Assembly (NCBI RefSeq): GCF_001510715.1
Contig: NZ_LMTJ01000005.1
Location: 438,642 to 502,641, forward strand
DNA: 64,000 nucleotides
DNA from: Bacillus sp. FJAT-29814
Lineage (GTDB): Bacteria > Bacillota > Bacilli > Bacillales > Cytobacillaceae
Direction of reading: 5' to 3'
The notes beneath the pieces were generated by a model that ran no database searches, was not told the origin of the DNA, and saw nothing but the letters and a program-made list of their open reading frames with translations. The first letter of the stretch is position 1; every line of letters starts with the position of its first letter. The translations under genes and the position numbers were made by a program. Shown in pieces: positions 54,120-63,497 of the stretch.

Positions 54120-54788
54120 TTACCAATTTTTCAAATACCTTGATGCACCCCAAACCAATAATCCAATAATCAAAGAAAAATACCACGAAAAATCAAAATT
54201 CGGTCCAACGTTCGGTAAAAAGTGGCTTGAAGAAAAAATAACGCCAAATGCTGTCATTCCAACAACAGCCGCTTTCACTGTATCTGCGGCACTATTTTTC
54301 TTCTCCATGAAAAGTGAACCGCCAATGATTTTGAAAATGGCCCAGGCACTAAATAAACCCACTCCCAAAATTACGCAAAACACTAGCACTGATTTTATCG
54401 GGTAGACAGCAATGTCCACATCTTTAAAGAAGGAAATGATATAAATAATCGCACCGCGTATCATCAAAAGGTAGCCCAGCATATTTAAGGAAAGGCTTGA
54501 AATAAATCTGGCAAGATTGCGTTTATTTTCTTTTGGCATTTGGGCGATGAGCTCATCCGCAAACGCTTTAGGGTCATTTCCGAAAATTTTCAAAGCTGTT
54601 TTCCCTTCTTTTTGTCCCTCAATGATATGATCCAATATTTCCATTAATATTTCCTCTGATTGTTGCTCAGAGAGAAAAAACTGTAGTCGGATATAAATTA
54701 GAAAATCAGAATAATACTGTTCGTTTTCAGGTGTTAATTCTGTCCGCCGCCGGTTGTTCATTTCAATCAACTGCTTTGCTTCCATCAT
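54120..54788 (-). CDS. Membrane protein coupled to PadR
   Basis: 222 residues: a soluble helical N-terminal domain of about 110 residues (LIEMNNRRRTELTPENEQYYSDFLIYIRL, the helical adaptor type seen in PadR-linked membrane proteins), then four membrane helices. It overlaps the PadR gene by 26 bases and is preceded by AAAGGGGG. I take it as the partner or target that PadR controls. No enzymatic motif. Confidence 0.75.
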   Translation of the reverse strand: MMEAKQLIEMNNRRRTELTPENEQYYSDFLIYIRLQFFLSEQQSEEILMEILDHIIEGQKEGKTALKIFGNDPKAFADELIAQMPKENKRNLARFISSLSLNMLGYLLMIRGAIIYIISFFKDVDIAVYPIKSVLVFCVILGVGLFSAWAIFKIIGGSLFMEKKNSAADTVKAAVVGMTAFGVIFSSSHFLPNVGPNFDFSWYFSLIIGLLVWGASRYLKNW

Positions 54789-55116
54789 TTTGAATCCCCC
54801 TTTTTAATAAAAAATTTGCAGGAATAACGATTTCTTCCCATTCCAGGGCAATGTCCCTGAGTGCCTCACGCCCCGTGTCCGTTAAATAATAATACTTTCG
54901 ATTCGGCCCCGATTCGGAGGGCTGCATCTCGCCGCGTATGTAGCCGTTCTTTTGCAGGCGCAATAGCACGGGGTAAATCGTTCCTTCACTTACGTCCTTT
55001 AAACCAGCATTCTGCAATTTTTTTGAAAGCTCGTAGCCGTACACTGGTTCCTTTTCAATAACAGCAAGTATGCATCCATCCAGTATCCCCTTTAAAAGTT
55101 GGCTTCGTAATGACAT
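54763..55116 (-). CDS. PadR-family transcriptional repressor
   Basis: 117 residues from the ATG giving MSLRSQLLKGILDGCILAVI, preceded by AAAGGAT on the minus strand. Winged helix with GYELSKKLQNAG, SEGTIYPVLLRLQKNGYI and the wing SGPNRKYYYLTDTGREAL, then a short dimerisation helix. Probably represses its own operon through the paired palindromes 26-72 bases upstream. It stands divergent from mutA; control of mutAB is possible but not shown. Confidence 0.9.
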   Translation of the reverse strand: MSLRSQLLKGILDGCILAVIEKEPVYGYELSKKLQNAGLKDVSEGTIYPVLLRLQKNGYIRGEMQPSESGPNRKYYYLTDTGREALRDIALEWEEIVIPANFLLKRGIQNDGSKAVD

Positions 55117-55141
55117 GGTTTGTATCCTTTCAATTGGTATA

Positions 55142-55188
55142 TTGCATTGCAAGATAGCTGATGAATAAATTACTACCTTGCAATGCAA
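55142..55188. promoter_or_regulatory. Paired palindromes, probable PadR operator
   Basis: TTGCATTGCAA (55142-55152) and TTGCAATGCAA (55178-55188) are each near-perfect palindromes and are inverted copies of one another, 36 bases apart centre to centre. They frame the expected promoter of the padR gene. Confidence 0.7.
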
Positions 55189-55348
55189 AGTAGTTAATTT
55201 AAAAATAGACTATTTGAATAGAACCGTCAATAGGCATTTTAGAAATCGCTCCTATTTCGTCCGTTATCATTGCCTGAATGGGCTTTGTATTCTAAAATAA
55301 AATTAATTGAATTTTATTTCAATTAAGCCTTGAAAGGGGGACGGGGAC

Positions 55349-57166
55349 TTGGAAACGATAAAGAATCAAACCTTTGCAGCCAATTCTTTGGACGATTGGA
55401 AAGCAAAAGCAGAGGAATCTCTTAGAGGAAGAAAAGTTGAGACTTTGCAAAATGCTACATATGAAAATATTATTTTGAAACCGCTTTATACCTCCCATGA
55501 TGAACAGCCTGTGCCGGATTACTCTGGCGGCAGCGACTTTCGGAGGGGAACCAGCCCGCTTGGCTATATAACTCGTGACTGGAAGGTAGCCCAGCGGCTC
55601 ACCGCACAATCCCCGGAACAACTAAAGCAGAAGCTTCACCATGCTGTTGAAAAGGGGCAAACAGCAATTTCAGTTGAAGTCTCCAAAGACATAGCAGAAA
55701 ATTTTTCGGATATTGTTGGGGAGTTAGTCACCCAATATCCATTTGCCATCAACGCGAAATGGGAAAAAGCAAAATTATTGAATCAACTGAAAAACGATGC
55801 TACAGGATATATCGCAAATGACCCGATTTCTCTTTTTGCAAAAGAAGGGGCAATTGAATCAGAGTATCTCCATAATTGGTGTGAAGAGGTTCTCCAGGCA
55901 GCCGAAAAATTCCCGAATTTGCGGACCGTCCTGGTTGATACAAGCCCATATCATAATGGAGGGGCGAACGCTGTTCAAGAACTCGCTATTTCCGCAGCTG
56001 CAGGGGTATTTTATATCCAGCAATTGACTGAAGTAGGCATGCCGATCGATCAAGCTTTGTCTAAAATGGTATTCCAATTCTCGATAGGCAGCAATTTCTT
56101 TATGGAACTGGCCAAACTGAGAGCGGCCCGCATCGTTTGGAATAAAATAACTGAACTTTTTGGTGCCGAAACAAATGCAAGAAAAATGCATATGGCAGCC
56201 GAGACGTCTTATTTTACAAAAACAATCCATGATCACCATGTCAATTTACTGCGCTCTGCAAACGAGGCATTTGCCGCGGTGCTGGGCGGGGTCCATTATT
56301 TGCATGTGGTTCCGTTCGATAAACTTACTGGAGCTAACGACTTTTCAGAGCGGATTGCCCGCAATATCCAGCTAATTCTAAAAGAAGAGGCTCATTTGAA
56401 AAAAGTGGTTGACCCAGCCGGCGGTTCCTGGTATATCGAAGCGTTAACAACGGAACTGGCCGAAAAAGCATGGGAGTTCTTCCAGCAAATTGACGCAAAC
56501 GGCGGATTGTTAGAAGCCTTAAAAACCAACTGGTTGCAGCAGCAAATTGCCGTAATCTATGAAAAAAGGAACCTCGATATACAAACAAGAAAGCAAAGCA
56601 TCATCGGAACCAATGTCTATGCAAAATTGGATGAACTGGTTCCACAGTACAAACAGGAGACGAACATTGAAAGACAATTCATGGCAGTCCAACAGCGGAG
56701 ACTGGCAGAACCATACGAGGAACTTCGCCAACAGGCACGGCAATTTACCGAAAAAACTGGTTCGGTACCATCCGTAGCCATGCTTTGTCTCGGAGAGCTA
56801 AAACAACATAAGCCTAGATTAGATTTTATGAAAGGCTTTTTGGCCGCCGGAGGGATCCACACGATTGAAAGTAAGCCCATTTTCACGCTTGAGGATGCCC
56901 AACAATATTTTGCAAGCCTGAAGACAAATTATGTCTGCTTCTGCGGCACAAATGAACAATATGAACAAATGGGCCATGAAATTCTAAAAGCCTTAAAATT
57001 AGAGTTTCCTAGCTTAAACGTTTTGCTAGCCGGACTACCGGAAAAAGTGCAGCAAGCACAATGGGAAGAGGAAGGCATTAACCAGTTTATCCACGTGAAG
57101 AGCAATTGCTATGAAGCACTGAGAAACATCCTTTCGGTAATGGAGGTGACCGTAAATGAAGCCTGA
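55349..57166 (+). CDS. mutA: Methylmalonyl-CoA mutase small (beta) subunit
   Basis: 605 residues from TTG after AAAGGGGGA. The mutase barrel domain is kept ([47 protein letters not shown]), while the C-terminal part lacks the DxHxxG cobalamin motif, as is normal for the non-catalytic subunit. Pairs with MutB. Overlaps mutB by 11 bases. Confidence 0.94.
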   Translation: METIKNQTFAANSLDDWKAKAEESLRGRKVETLQNATYENIILKPLYTSHDEQPVPDYSGGSDFRRGTSPLGYITRDWKVAQRLTAQSPEQLKQKLHHAVEKGQTAISVEVSKDIAENFSDIVGELVTQYPFAINAKWEKAKLLNQLKNDATGYIANDPISLFAKEGAIESEYLHNWCEEVLQAAEKFPNLRTVLVDTSPYHNGGANAVQELAISAAAGVFYIQQLTEVGMPIDQALSKMVFQFSIGSNFFMELAKLRAARIVWNKITELFGAETNARKMHMAAETSYFTKTIHDHHVNLLRSANEAFAAVLGGVHYLHVVPFDKLTGANDFSERIARNIQLILKEEAHLKKVVDPAGGSWYIEALTTELAEKAWEFFQQIDANGGLLEALKTNWLQQQIAVIYEKRNLDIQTRKQSIIGTNVYAKLDELVPQYKQETNIERQFMAVQQRRLAEPYEELRQQARQFTEKTGSVPSVAMLCLGELKQHKPRLDFMKGFLAAGGIHTIESKPIFTLEDAQQYFASLKTNYVCFCGTNEQYEQMGHEILKALKLEFPSLNVLLAGLPEKVQQAQWEEEGINQFIHVKSNCYEALRNILSVMEVTVNEA

Positions 57167-59345
57167 TTTTCAAAACGCGAAATTATTCAACGAGCGGGAG
57201 TTTTTGACGGAAGCAGAATGGAAGAAACAAGTCGACAATGAAATGGACGGGTCGATTGACGAGTTGCTGTTCGAAACTAATGAACAAATCAGCTTAAAAC
57301 CGCTCTATACAAAGAAAGACCGTGATTACCTGGAGCATCTTGACCACATGCCGGGACTGCCGCCTTATACACGCGGACCCTATCCGACAATGTACGTTAA
57401 TCGTCCTTGGACCGTCAGGCAGTATGCCGGTTTTTCTACTGCAGAAGAAAGTAATGCCTTCTATCGACGCAATTTGGCAATGGGGCAAAAGGGACTGTCG
57501 GTCGCCTTTGACCTAGCCACCCACCGGGGCTATGACTCTGACCATCCACGGGTAATTGGTGATGTTGGTAAAGCTGGAGTGGCGATTGATTCGGTTCTTG
57601 ACATGAAAACCCTTTTTGACGGGATTCCATTAGAGCAAATGTCCGTCTCAATGACGATGAACGGGGCGGTGCTTCCGGTCCTCGCATTTTTTATTGTCAC
57701 TGCTGAGGAACAGGGAGTCAGCCAGGATAAGTTGGCTGGGACGATTCAAAATGATATCTTGAAGGAATACATGGTTCGCAATACCTATATCTACCCTCCG
57801 GAAATGTCGATGAAAATCATTGCCGATATTTTTGAATATACGTCTAAATACATGCCAAAGTTCAATAGCATCAGTATCTCCGGCTACCATATGCAGGAGG
57901 CTGGTGCACCGGCTGATATAGAATTGGCCTATACTTTGGCGGACGGTCTTGAATACGTCAGAACCGGTTTAAAAGCCGGGATTGATATTGATTCATTTGC
58001 GCCACGCCTATCGTTCTTCTGGGCAATCGGCATGAACTATTTCATGGAAGTGGCAAAAATGCGGGCCGCCCGCTTCATCTGGGCCAAGATGATGAAATCG
58101 TTCCAGCCGAAAAATGAAAAATCGATGGCACTTCGGACCCATTCCCAGACATCCGGCTGGAGCCTAACTGAGCAGGACCCGTTTAACAACGTTACCCGGA
58201 CGCTGATTGAAGCGCATGCGGCCGCAATGGGTCATACCCAATCGCTTCACACCAATGCCTTGGACGAAGCGATTGCCCTGCCGACTGATTTTTCGGCGCG
58301 GATCGCCCGTAACACCCAGTTATTTTTACAAGAAGAAACCGGAATCACCAAGGTAATCGATCCATGGGCCGGTTCCTATTATGTGGAAAAATTGACACAA
58401 GAATTAATCAACCGGGCATGGACCCATATCGAAGAAATTGAGAACCTTGGAGGAATGGCAAAAGCGATTGAAACCGGGCTGCCAAAGATGAGAATTGAAG
58501 AGGCAGCTGCAAAACGGCAGGCGCAAATCGACTCCGGAAAGGAAACGATTATTGGCGTGAACCGCTATCGCCTTGAAACAGAAGAACCGATCGACATTCT
58601 CGATATTGACAATACCGCAGTCCGTTTAAAGCAAATTGAAAAATTGAATCAGCTTAAGGCAGCCCGTGACCCGCAAAAAGTGGAAGAGGCGTTGAACGGC
58701 CTGACGAATGCAGCTATATCCGGTGAGGGAAATCTGTTAGAGCTTGCCGTAAAAGCCGCTCGCGTCAGAGCGACATTAGGCGAAATTTCCGACGCGATTG
58801 AAAGAGCGGCCGGAAGACATAAAGCGATTATCCGCTCCATTAGCGGCGTCTATAGCACAGCGTTTTCCAATGAAGAAGAAATTGCCGAAGTACAACGGAT
58901 GACGGACGAGTTCCTTGAAAATGAAGGTCGCAGACCTCGTATTCTGATTGCAAAGATGGGCCAGGACGGTCATGACCGCGGCGCCAAAGTTATTGCTACC
59001 GCGTTCGCTGACCTTGGCTTTGATGTCGATATCGGTCCCTTGTTCCAAACCCCAGGGGAAACAGCGGCCCAAGCGGTTGAAAATGATGTCCATGTCATCG
59101 GGATGAGCTCGCTTGCCGCCGGCCATAAGACCCTGTTGCCGCAGCTTGTTGATGAATTGAAACAGCTCGGCCGGCAGGATATTCTCGTCGTTGTCGGTGG
59201 CGTAATACCAGCCCAGGACTATGAGTTCTTATATGACAACGGGGCAGCTGCCATTTTCGGTCCTGGCACGATTATTCCCGTTGCCGCGCAAAAGGTGATC
59301 AAGGAGATTTATAAACAGCTTGGGTACGAGGAAGTGGCAAATTAA
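57156..59345 (+). CDS. mutB: Methylmalonyl-CoA mutase large (alpha) subunit
   Basis: 729 residues. Substrate barrel with [11 protein letters not shown] and [15 protein letters not shown] [19 protein letters not shown], and the C-terminal cobalamin domain with [13 protein letters not shown], whose histidine ligates cobalt, and [12 protein letters not shown]. Converts methylmalonyl-CoA to succinyl-CoA, linking valine, isoleucine and odd-chain breakdown to the TCA cycle. Adenosylcobalamin is needed. Confidence 0.97.
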   Translation: MKPDFQNAKLFNEREFLTEAEWKKQVDNEMDGSIDELLFETNEQISLKPLYTKKDRDYLEHLDHMPGLPPYTRGPYPTMYVNRPWTVRQYAGFSTAEESNAFYRRNLAMGQKGLSVAFDLATHRGYDSDHPRVIGDVGKAGVAIDSVLDMKTLFDGIPLEQMSVSMTMNGAVLPVLAFFIVTAEEQGVSQDKLAGTIQNDILKEYMVRNTYIYPPEMSMKIIADIFEYTSKYMPKFNSISISGYHMQEAGAPADIELAYTLADGLEYVRTGLKAGIDIDSFAPRLSFFWAIGMNYFMEVAKMRAARFIWAKMMKSFQPKNEKSMALRTHSQTSGWSLTEQDPFNNVTRTLIEAHAAAMGHTQSLHTNALDEAIALPTDFSARIARNTQLFLQEETGITKVIDPWAGSYYVEKLTQELINRAWTHIEEIENLGGMAKAIETGLPKMRIEEAAAKRQAQIDSGKETIIGVNRYRLETEEPIDILDIDNTAVRLKQIEKLNQLKAARDPQKVEEALNGLTNAAISGEGNLLELAVKAARVRATLGEISDAIERAAGRHKAIIRSISGVYSTAFSNEEEIAEVQRMTDEFLENEGRRPRILIAKMGQDGHDRGAKVIATAFADLGFDVDIGPLFQTPGETAAQAVENDVHVIGMSSLAAGHKTLLPQLVDELKQLGRQDILVVVGGVIPAQDYEFLYDNGAAAIFGPGTIIPVAAQKVIKEIYKQLGYEEVAN

Positions 59346-60470
59346 ATGACGGGGGAGCAAAGACCGGAATGGGTAAACCCAAATGAACCGGACAAATTTT
59401 CAACCGTCATCCGCAAAGGTCAGGAACAGGGAGGGCAAGCGGCATCGATTCAAAAAAACATCCGCTTCCAGAAGCGCCGCTCCTCTGAGCCTTCTATTGA
59501 GGAACTCTATCAGGGGGTATTAAAGGGAGACAGGAGTTTGCTGGCCCGAGCGATTACCCTGGTAGAAAGCAATGCCGAGCAGCATTTTCAAAAAGCGCAG
59601 GTGCTTCTGCAAAAGTTGTTAGTCCATACAGGAAATTCAATCCGCATCGGAATTACCGGGGTGCCGGGTGCTGGAAAAAGCACCTTTATTGAGGCATTTG
59701 GAACTTACCTTTGCGAACTTGGCTTAAAAGTGGCGGTCCTCGCGATTGACCCAAGCTCGAAAATCAGCGGCGGCAGCATTCTTGGCGACAAAACCAGGAT
59801 GGAACAACTGTCACGCAACCCAAGGGCGTTTATCCGTCCGTCACCAACGGCCGGCAAGCTAGGAGGGGTGCACCGGAAAACGCGGGAAGCCATGCTGATT
59901 TGCGAAGCGGCTGGCTTTGATGTGATCTTGATTGAAACAGTTGGTGTTGGCCAAAGTGAGGTCATCATCCGTGATATGGTGGACTTTTTCATGCTGCTCG
60001 TCCTGACCGGTGCCGGAGATGAACTGCAGGGGATGAAAAAAGGTATTATGGAATTGGCCGATGGGATTATTGTCCATAAGGCGGATGGATCGAATAAGCC
60101 CATTGCCGAAAAAACACGAAAAGAATTTAATCGTATCCTCCATTTTCTCCAGCCTGCAACGAAGGGCTGGGCCACAAAAGCATACGCATGTTCATCGATG
60201 ACACATGAAGGAATCGGTGATGTGTGGAGGGTGATTCAAACCTTTGAACAAAAGACAAAGAAATCGGGGGTTTTTGAGGATAGAAGAAAGGGCCAATCAA
60301 AAGAATGGCTTTATTCCATGATTACTGACCAGCTCCATTATCAATTTTTTGGCAGTAAAGAAGTTAAAAACCTGCTGCCAAAATACGAGAATGAAGTGAT
60401 TGCCGGAGAAACAACGGTGGCGACAGCTGTGGAGCAGCTGTTTCAAGCGTTTCTAGCCCAGAAAGACTAG
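59346..60470 (+). CDS. meaB: Mutase-chaperone GTPase MeaB
   Basis: 374 residues, its ATG directly after the mutB stop. G3E-type GTPase with Walker A GVPGAGKSTFIEAFG, AIDPSSKISGGSILGDKTRM, VGVGQSE and the base-recognition motif HKADGSNK. Guards and reloads the mutase with adenosylcobalamin. Last gene of the unit, with a terminator two bases after the stop. An acidic, disordered N-terminal extension of about 60 residues is present. Confidence 0.95.
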   Translation: MTGEQRPEWVNPNEPDKFSTVIRKGQEQGGQAASIQKNIRFQKRRSSEPSIEELYQGVLKGDRSLLARAITLVESNAEQHFQKAQVLLQKLLVHTGNSIRIGITGVPGAGKSTFIEAFGTYLCELGLKVAVLAIDPSSKISGGSILGDKTRMEQLSRNPRAFIRPSPTAGKLGGVHRKTREAMLICEAAGFDVILIETVGVGQSEVIIRDMVDFFMLLVLTGAGDELQGMKKGIMELADGIIVHKADGSNKPIAEKTRKEFNRILHFLQPATKGWATKAYACSSMTHEGIGDVWRVIQTFEQKTKKSGVFEDRRKGQSKEWLYSMITDQLHYQFFGSKEVKNLLPKYENEVIAGETTVATAVEQLFQAFLAQKD

Positions 60471-60471
60471 G

Positions 60472-60500
60472 ACTGCCGTACCGCGGCAGTTTTCCTTTTG
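60472..60500 (+). terminator. Terminator after meaB
   Basis: ACTGCCG pairs with CGGCAGT around five bases, followed by TTTCCTTTT. Confidence 0.85.
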
Positions 60501-60579
60501 CAGCCGGTAATAATCATTTGAATCAACCTATTACAACTGTTATGATGGTGTTATATAGAGATTTAAAGGAGTGAATTCA

Positions 60580-61017
60580 ATGAGCATGGATTTTAACATT
60601 TTTATGAATGATGTTGTCCGCCAGGCACGTCAGGAAATTTCGGCTGCCGGTTATGAGGAGCTAAAGACACCAGAAGAAGTGGGAGAAGCTTTATCAAAAA
60701 AAGGCACAACTTTAGTCATGATTAATTCCGTTTGCGGCTGTGCCGGCGGTATCGCCCGTCCGGCGGCAGCCTATGCAATACATTATGATAAGCGCCCCGA
60801 TCATCTTGTCACGGTTTTTGCCGGACAGGATAAAGAGGCAACTGAAACAGCACGCAGCTATTTCACCGGCTATCCGCCATCCTCACCATCATTTGCCCTG
60901 TTAAAGGACGGAAAAATTTGTTCGATGGTGGAACGTCATCAAATTGAGGGCTATGACCCGGCAACCGTCGTTGCTAAGCTACAGCAGGAATTTGAGAAAT
61001 ACTGTGAAGAAGTCTAA
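60580..61017 (+). CDS. brxB: Bacilliredoxin BrxB
   Basis: 145 residues from the ATG eight bases after AAAGGAG; the GTG nine bases earlier overlaps that site. DUF1094 thioredoxin-like fold with the CxC motif [14 protein letters not shown] and [17 protein letters not shown]. Removes bacillithiol from mixed disulfides after oxidative stress. B. subtilis yqiW, same place. Its C-terminal KYCEEV is as in that species. Confidence 0.95.
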   Translation: MSMDFNIFMNDVVRQARQEISAAGYEELKTPEEVGEALSKKGTTLVMINSVCGCAGGIARPAAAYAIHYDKRPDHLVTVFAGQDKEATETARSYFTGYPPSSPSFALLKDGKICSMVERHQIEGYDPATVVAKLQQEFEKYCEEV

Positions 61018-61027
61018 TCCATTAAAA

Positions 61028-61062
61028 CGCCAACCTCCTTTATTTGGAGGTTGGTTTTTTTT
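61028..61062 (+). terminator. Terminator after brxB
   Basis: CCAACCTCC pairs with GGAGGTTGG around seven bases, followed by eight T residues. Confidence 0.92.
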
Positions 61063-61111
61063 ATGGAAAAAATTACTCCAAAAAAATTTCGACGAATTTT
61101 TAAAAATATAT

Positions 61112-61139
61112 TTGCATAATTATGTTCATGTGTTAAAAT
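61112..61139 (+). promoter_or_regulatory. Promoter of the art transporter operon
   Basis: TTGCAT and TAAAAT with a 16-base spacer; TGT precedes the -10 box. The start point would be near 61146. Confidence 0.6.
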
Positions 61140-61146
61140 TCATTAC

Positions 61147-61164
61147 ATTGAATAATTATTAATT
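61147..61164 (+). promoter_or_regulatory. ArgR-type ARG box at the artP start point
   Basis: ATTGAATAATTATTAATT contains the perfect palindrome AATAATTATT and fits the AT-rich ARG box form (TGAATAATTATTCA). It lies over the expected start point, a place suited to repression by ArgR, whose gene is at 37.6 kb. Confidence 0.5.
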
Positions 61165-61197
61165 TATCAATCTACTAAACTTCAGGGGGAAAACGAG

Positions 61198-61980
61198 ATG
61201 AAAAAAGGTTTAATTTTATTATTAACTTTGATGTTGACGATCGGCGTACTTGCCGCTTGTGGCACTAGTGATAAAGCTGGCAAAGCCAGTGGCGATAAAA
61301 AGGTTTTGGTAATGGCGACTTCTGCTGACTATGCACCATTTGAATATATCGAAACAGAGAAAAGCGACGAGATTATCGGATTTGATGTTGATTTAGCAAA
61401 AGCAATCACCAGCAAGCTTGGTTATGAACTCGAAATCAAGGATATGGATTTCAATGGCTTGGTTCAAGCTCTTAAGTCAGGGCAGGCAGACTTTGTTTTG
61501 GCAGGAATGACTCCTACCGAGAAAAGAAAGAAAAACGTTGACTTCAGTGATATTTATTATACAGCACAGCACATGATTGTCTCTAAGCAGGATAGCGGGA
61601 TTGAGTCCATTGAGGATTTAAAAGGCAAGACTGTCGGTGTTCAGCTTGGATCGATCCAAGAAGGAAAAGCAAAAGAAATCAATGAAAAAGTAGCGCTTAA
61701 TATCCAGGACCGCAACCGGATTCCGGAATTGATTCAGGAGATCAAGTCAGGCCGCTTTGATGCTGCCATTATCGAGGACACTGTGGCAAAAGGCTATTTC
61801 GCGAATGATAAAGACTTAAAAGGTTTCACATTGAGCGATGACCCGGAGGAAGCCGGTTCAGCAATCGCATTCCAGAAAAATAGTGATTTAACTGAGAAAT
61901 TTAATGCGGAATTAAAGAAAATGAAAGAAAACGGTGAACTAGACAAATTAGTAGTAAAGTGGTTTGGCGGCGAAAACTAA
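61198..61980 (+). CDS. artP: Amino acid (arginine-type) ABC substrate-binding lipoprotein
   Basis: 260 residues. Signal peptide with lipobox LAAC, then the bacterial solute-binding family 3 fold: SADYAPFEYIE, GFDVDLAKAITSKLGYELEI, ALKSGQADFVLAGMTPTEKRKKNVDFSDIYY. Captures arginine or a similar amino acid outside the membrane. Orthologue of B. subtilis yqiX. An ARG box and promoter lie upstream and a partial terminator separates it from artQ. Confidence 0.92.
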   Translation: MKKGLILLLTLMLTIGVLAACGTSDKAGKASGDKKVLVMATSADYAPFEYIETEKSDEIIGFDVDLAKAITSKLGYELEIKDMDFNGLVQALKSGQADFVLAGMTPTEKRKKNVDFSDIYYTAQHMIVSKQDSGIESIEDLKGKTVGVQLGSIQEGKAKEINEKVALNIQDRNRIPELIQEIKSGRFDAAIIEDTVAKGYFANDKDLKGFTLSDDPEEAGSAIAFQKNSDLTEKFNAELKKMKENGELDKLVVKWFGGEN

Positions 61981-61991
61981 AAAACATGACT

Positions 61992-62043
61992 GGAGAGACG
62001 TTTGGGAAAGCTAATTTTACCAGGCGTCTCTGCTATTTTTTTT
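61992..62043 (+). terminator. Intercistronic hairpin between artP and artQ
   Basis: AGAGACG pairs with CGTCTCT across a 24-base loop, followed by GCTATTTTTTTT. It may let only part of the transcripts proceed, so that more binding protein than permease is made. Confidence 0.65.
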
Positions 62044-62062
62044 ATGAAAGGAAGGTACATCG

Positions 62063-62722
62063 ATGAATTTGGATTTTATGCAATTCATTCCCTCCTTGCC
62101 CTATATTTTAAAAGGAATAATGATTACATTGAAAATTGTTATTCTCGCAGGGGTTTTGGGGTTTATCTTTGGTATTATCTTATCTCTTTTTAAAATTAGT
62201 TCAATTAAAGCTCTCGGCTGGTTCGCCGATATTTATACATCCATTTTCCGCGGTACACCGCTCGTATTGCAGTTGATGTTAATCTATTACGGTTCGCCAC
62301 AAATTTTTGGCTATCAAATTGAGCCATATGCGGCGGCTGTATTATCATTTGCGCTCAATTCGGCAGCTTATATTTCTGAGATTATTCGGGCCGGTATCCT
62401 TGCTGTGGACAAAGGCCAGCAGGAAGCGGCGATGGCTCTTGGTGTCCCGTACAGAAAAATGATGTGGGATATCATCCTGCCGCAGGCGCTTAAGAATATC
62501 CTGCCGGCATTAATGAACGAATTTATTACCTTAACGAAGGAATCAGCGATTGTGACAACCATCGGGGTTATGGATATTATGCGCCGTTCTTATCAGGTCG
62601 GGGCTGAATATTATTCCTATTTTGAGCCATTAATCATCGCTGGGGTGATCTATTACTTAATGGTCATTACCCTGACGTTCCTCGGAAAAGCGCTGGAAAG
62701 GAGAATGAGACGCAGTGATTAA
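62063..62722 (+). CDS. artQ: Amino acid ABC transporter permease
   Basis: 219 residues, HisM/GlnP family with about five helices. The EAA loop is visible as [27 protein letters not shown]. It starts with [20 protein letters not shown], typical for this family. ATG after AAAGGAAGG. Overlaps the ATPase gene by eight bases. Orthologue of yqiY. Confidence 0.93.
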   Translation: MNLDFMQFIPSLPYILKGIMITLKIVILAGVLGFIFGIILSLFKISSIKALGWFADIYTSIFRGTPLVLQLMLIYYGSPQIFGYQIEPYAAAVLSFALNSAAYISEIIRAGILAVDKGQQEAAMALGVPYRKMMWDIILPQALKNILPALMNEFITLTKESAIVTTIGVMDIMRRSYQVGAEYYSYFEPLIIAGVIYYLMVITLTFLGKALERRMRRSD

Positions 62723-63437
62723 GGTAGAAGGCTTGCATAAATCTTACGGTAAATTGGAAGTTTTAAAAGGAATTTCCACGTCAATTAAGACAGGTGAAGT
62801 TGTGGCGATTATTGGGCCGTCGGGCTCCGGGAAATCGACTTTTCTCCGCTGCATGAACCTCCTTGAAGCGCCAACTAGCGGAAGAATCTGGGTTGGAGAC
62901 CAAGAGGTAACTGACCAAAAAACAAATATCATGAAGGTACGGCAAAATGTCGGCATGGTGTTTCAGCATTTTCACCTATTTCCACATAAAACTGTTCTGC
63001 AAAATCTTACTTACGCCCCTATTAAGGTTAAAGGACTGGCAAAGGCGGAAGCGGAAAAATTCGCATACGAATTGCTAGAAAGAGTAGGATTATCAGATAA
63101 AGCAAATGAGTATCCGACAAGATTGTCCGGCGGGCAAAAGCAGAGGGTAGCCATTGCCAGAGCGTTGGCCATGCAGCCGGAGGTTATGCTGTTTGATGAA
63201 CCTACCTCGGCCCTAGACCCCGAGATGGTCAAAGAAGTACTGGAAGTCATGAAGTCACTGGCACATACAGGCATGACGATGGCGATTGTAACCCATGAAA
63301 TGGGCTTTGCCAGAGAGGTAGCGGACCGTGTCCTGTTTCTCGACGGCGGCGTGCTTGTTGAAGATACTGCACCGGAAGAATTCTTCACAAAACCAAACAG
63401 CAAACGGGCACAGGAATTCCTGGAAAAAATGCTCTAA
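62715..63437 (+). CDS. artR: Amino acid ABC transporter ATPase
   Basis: 240 residues from GTG inside the end of artQ. Walker [26 protein letters not shown] signature, Walker [14 protein letters not shown] and [14 protein letters not shown], all typical of polar amino acid importers. Drives uptake with ArtP and ArtQ. Orthologue of yqiZ (artM/artR). Confidence 0.95.
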   Translation: MIKVEGLHKSYGKLEVLKGISTSIKTGEVVAIIGPSGSGKSTFLRCMNLLEAPTSGRIWVGDQEVTDQKTNIMKVRQNVGMVFQHFHLFPHKTVLQNLTYAPIKVKGLAKAEAEKFAYELLERVGLSDKANEYPTRLSGGQKQRVAIARALAMQPEVMLFDEPTSALDPEMVKEVLEVMKSLAHTGMTMAIVTHEMGFAREVADRVLFLDGGVLVEDTAPEEFFTKPNSKRAQEFLEKML

Positions 63438-63497
63438 AAAATGTATTAGAGGATGCCTATGGAACCATACTAAGGGGAAAAAGGCAGGTTGATAAAC

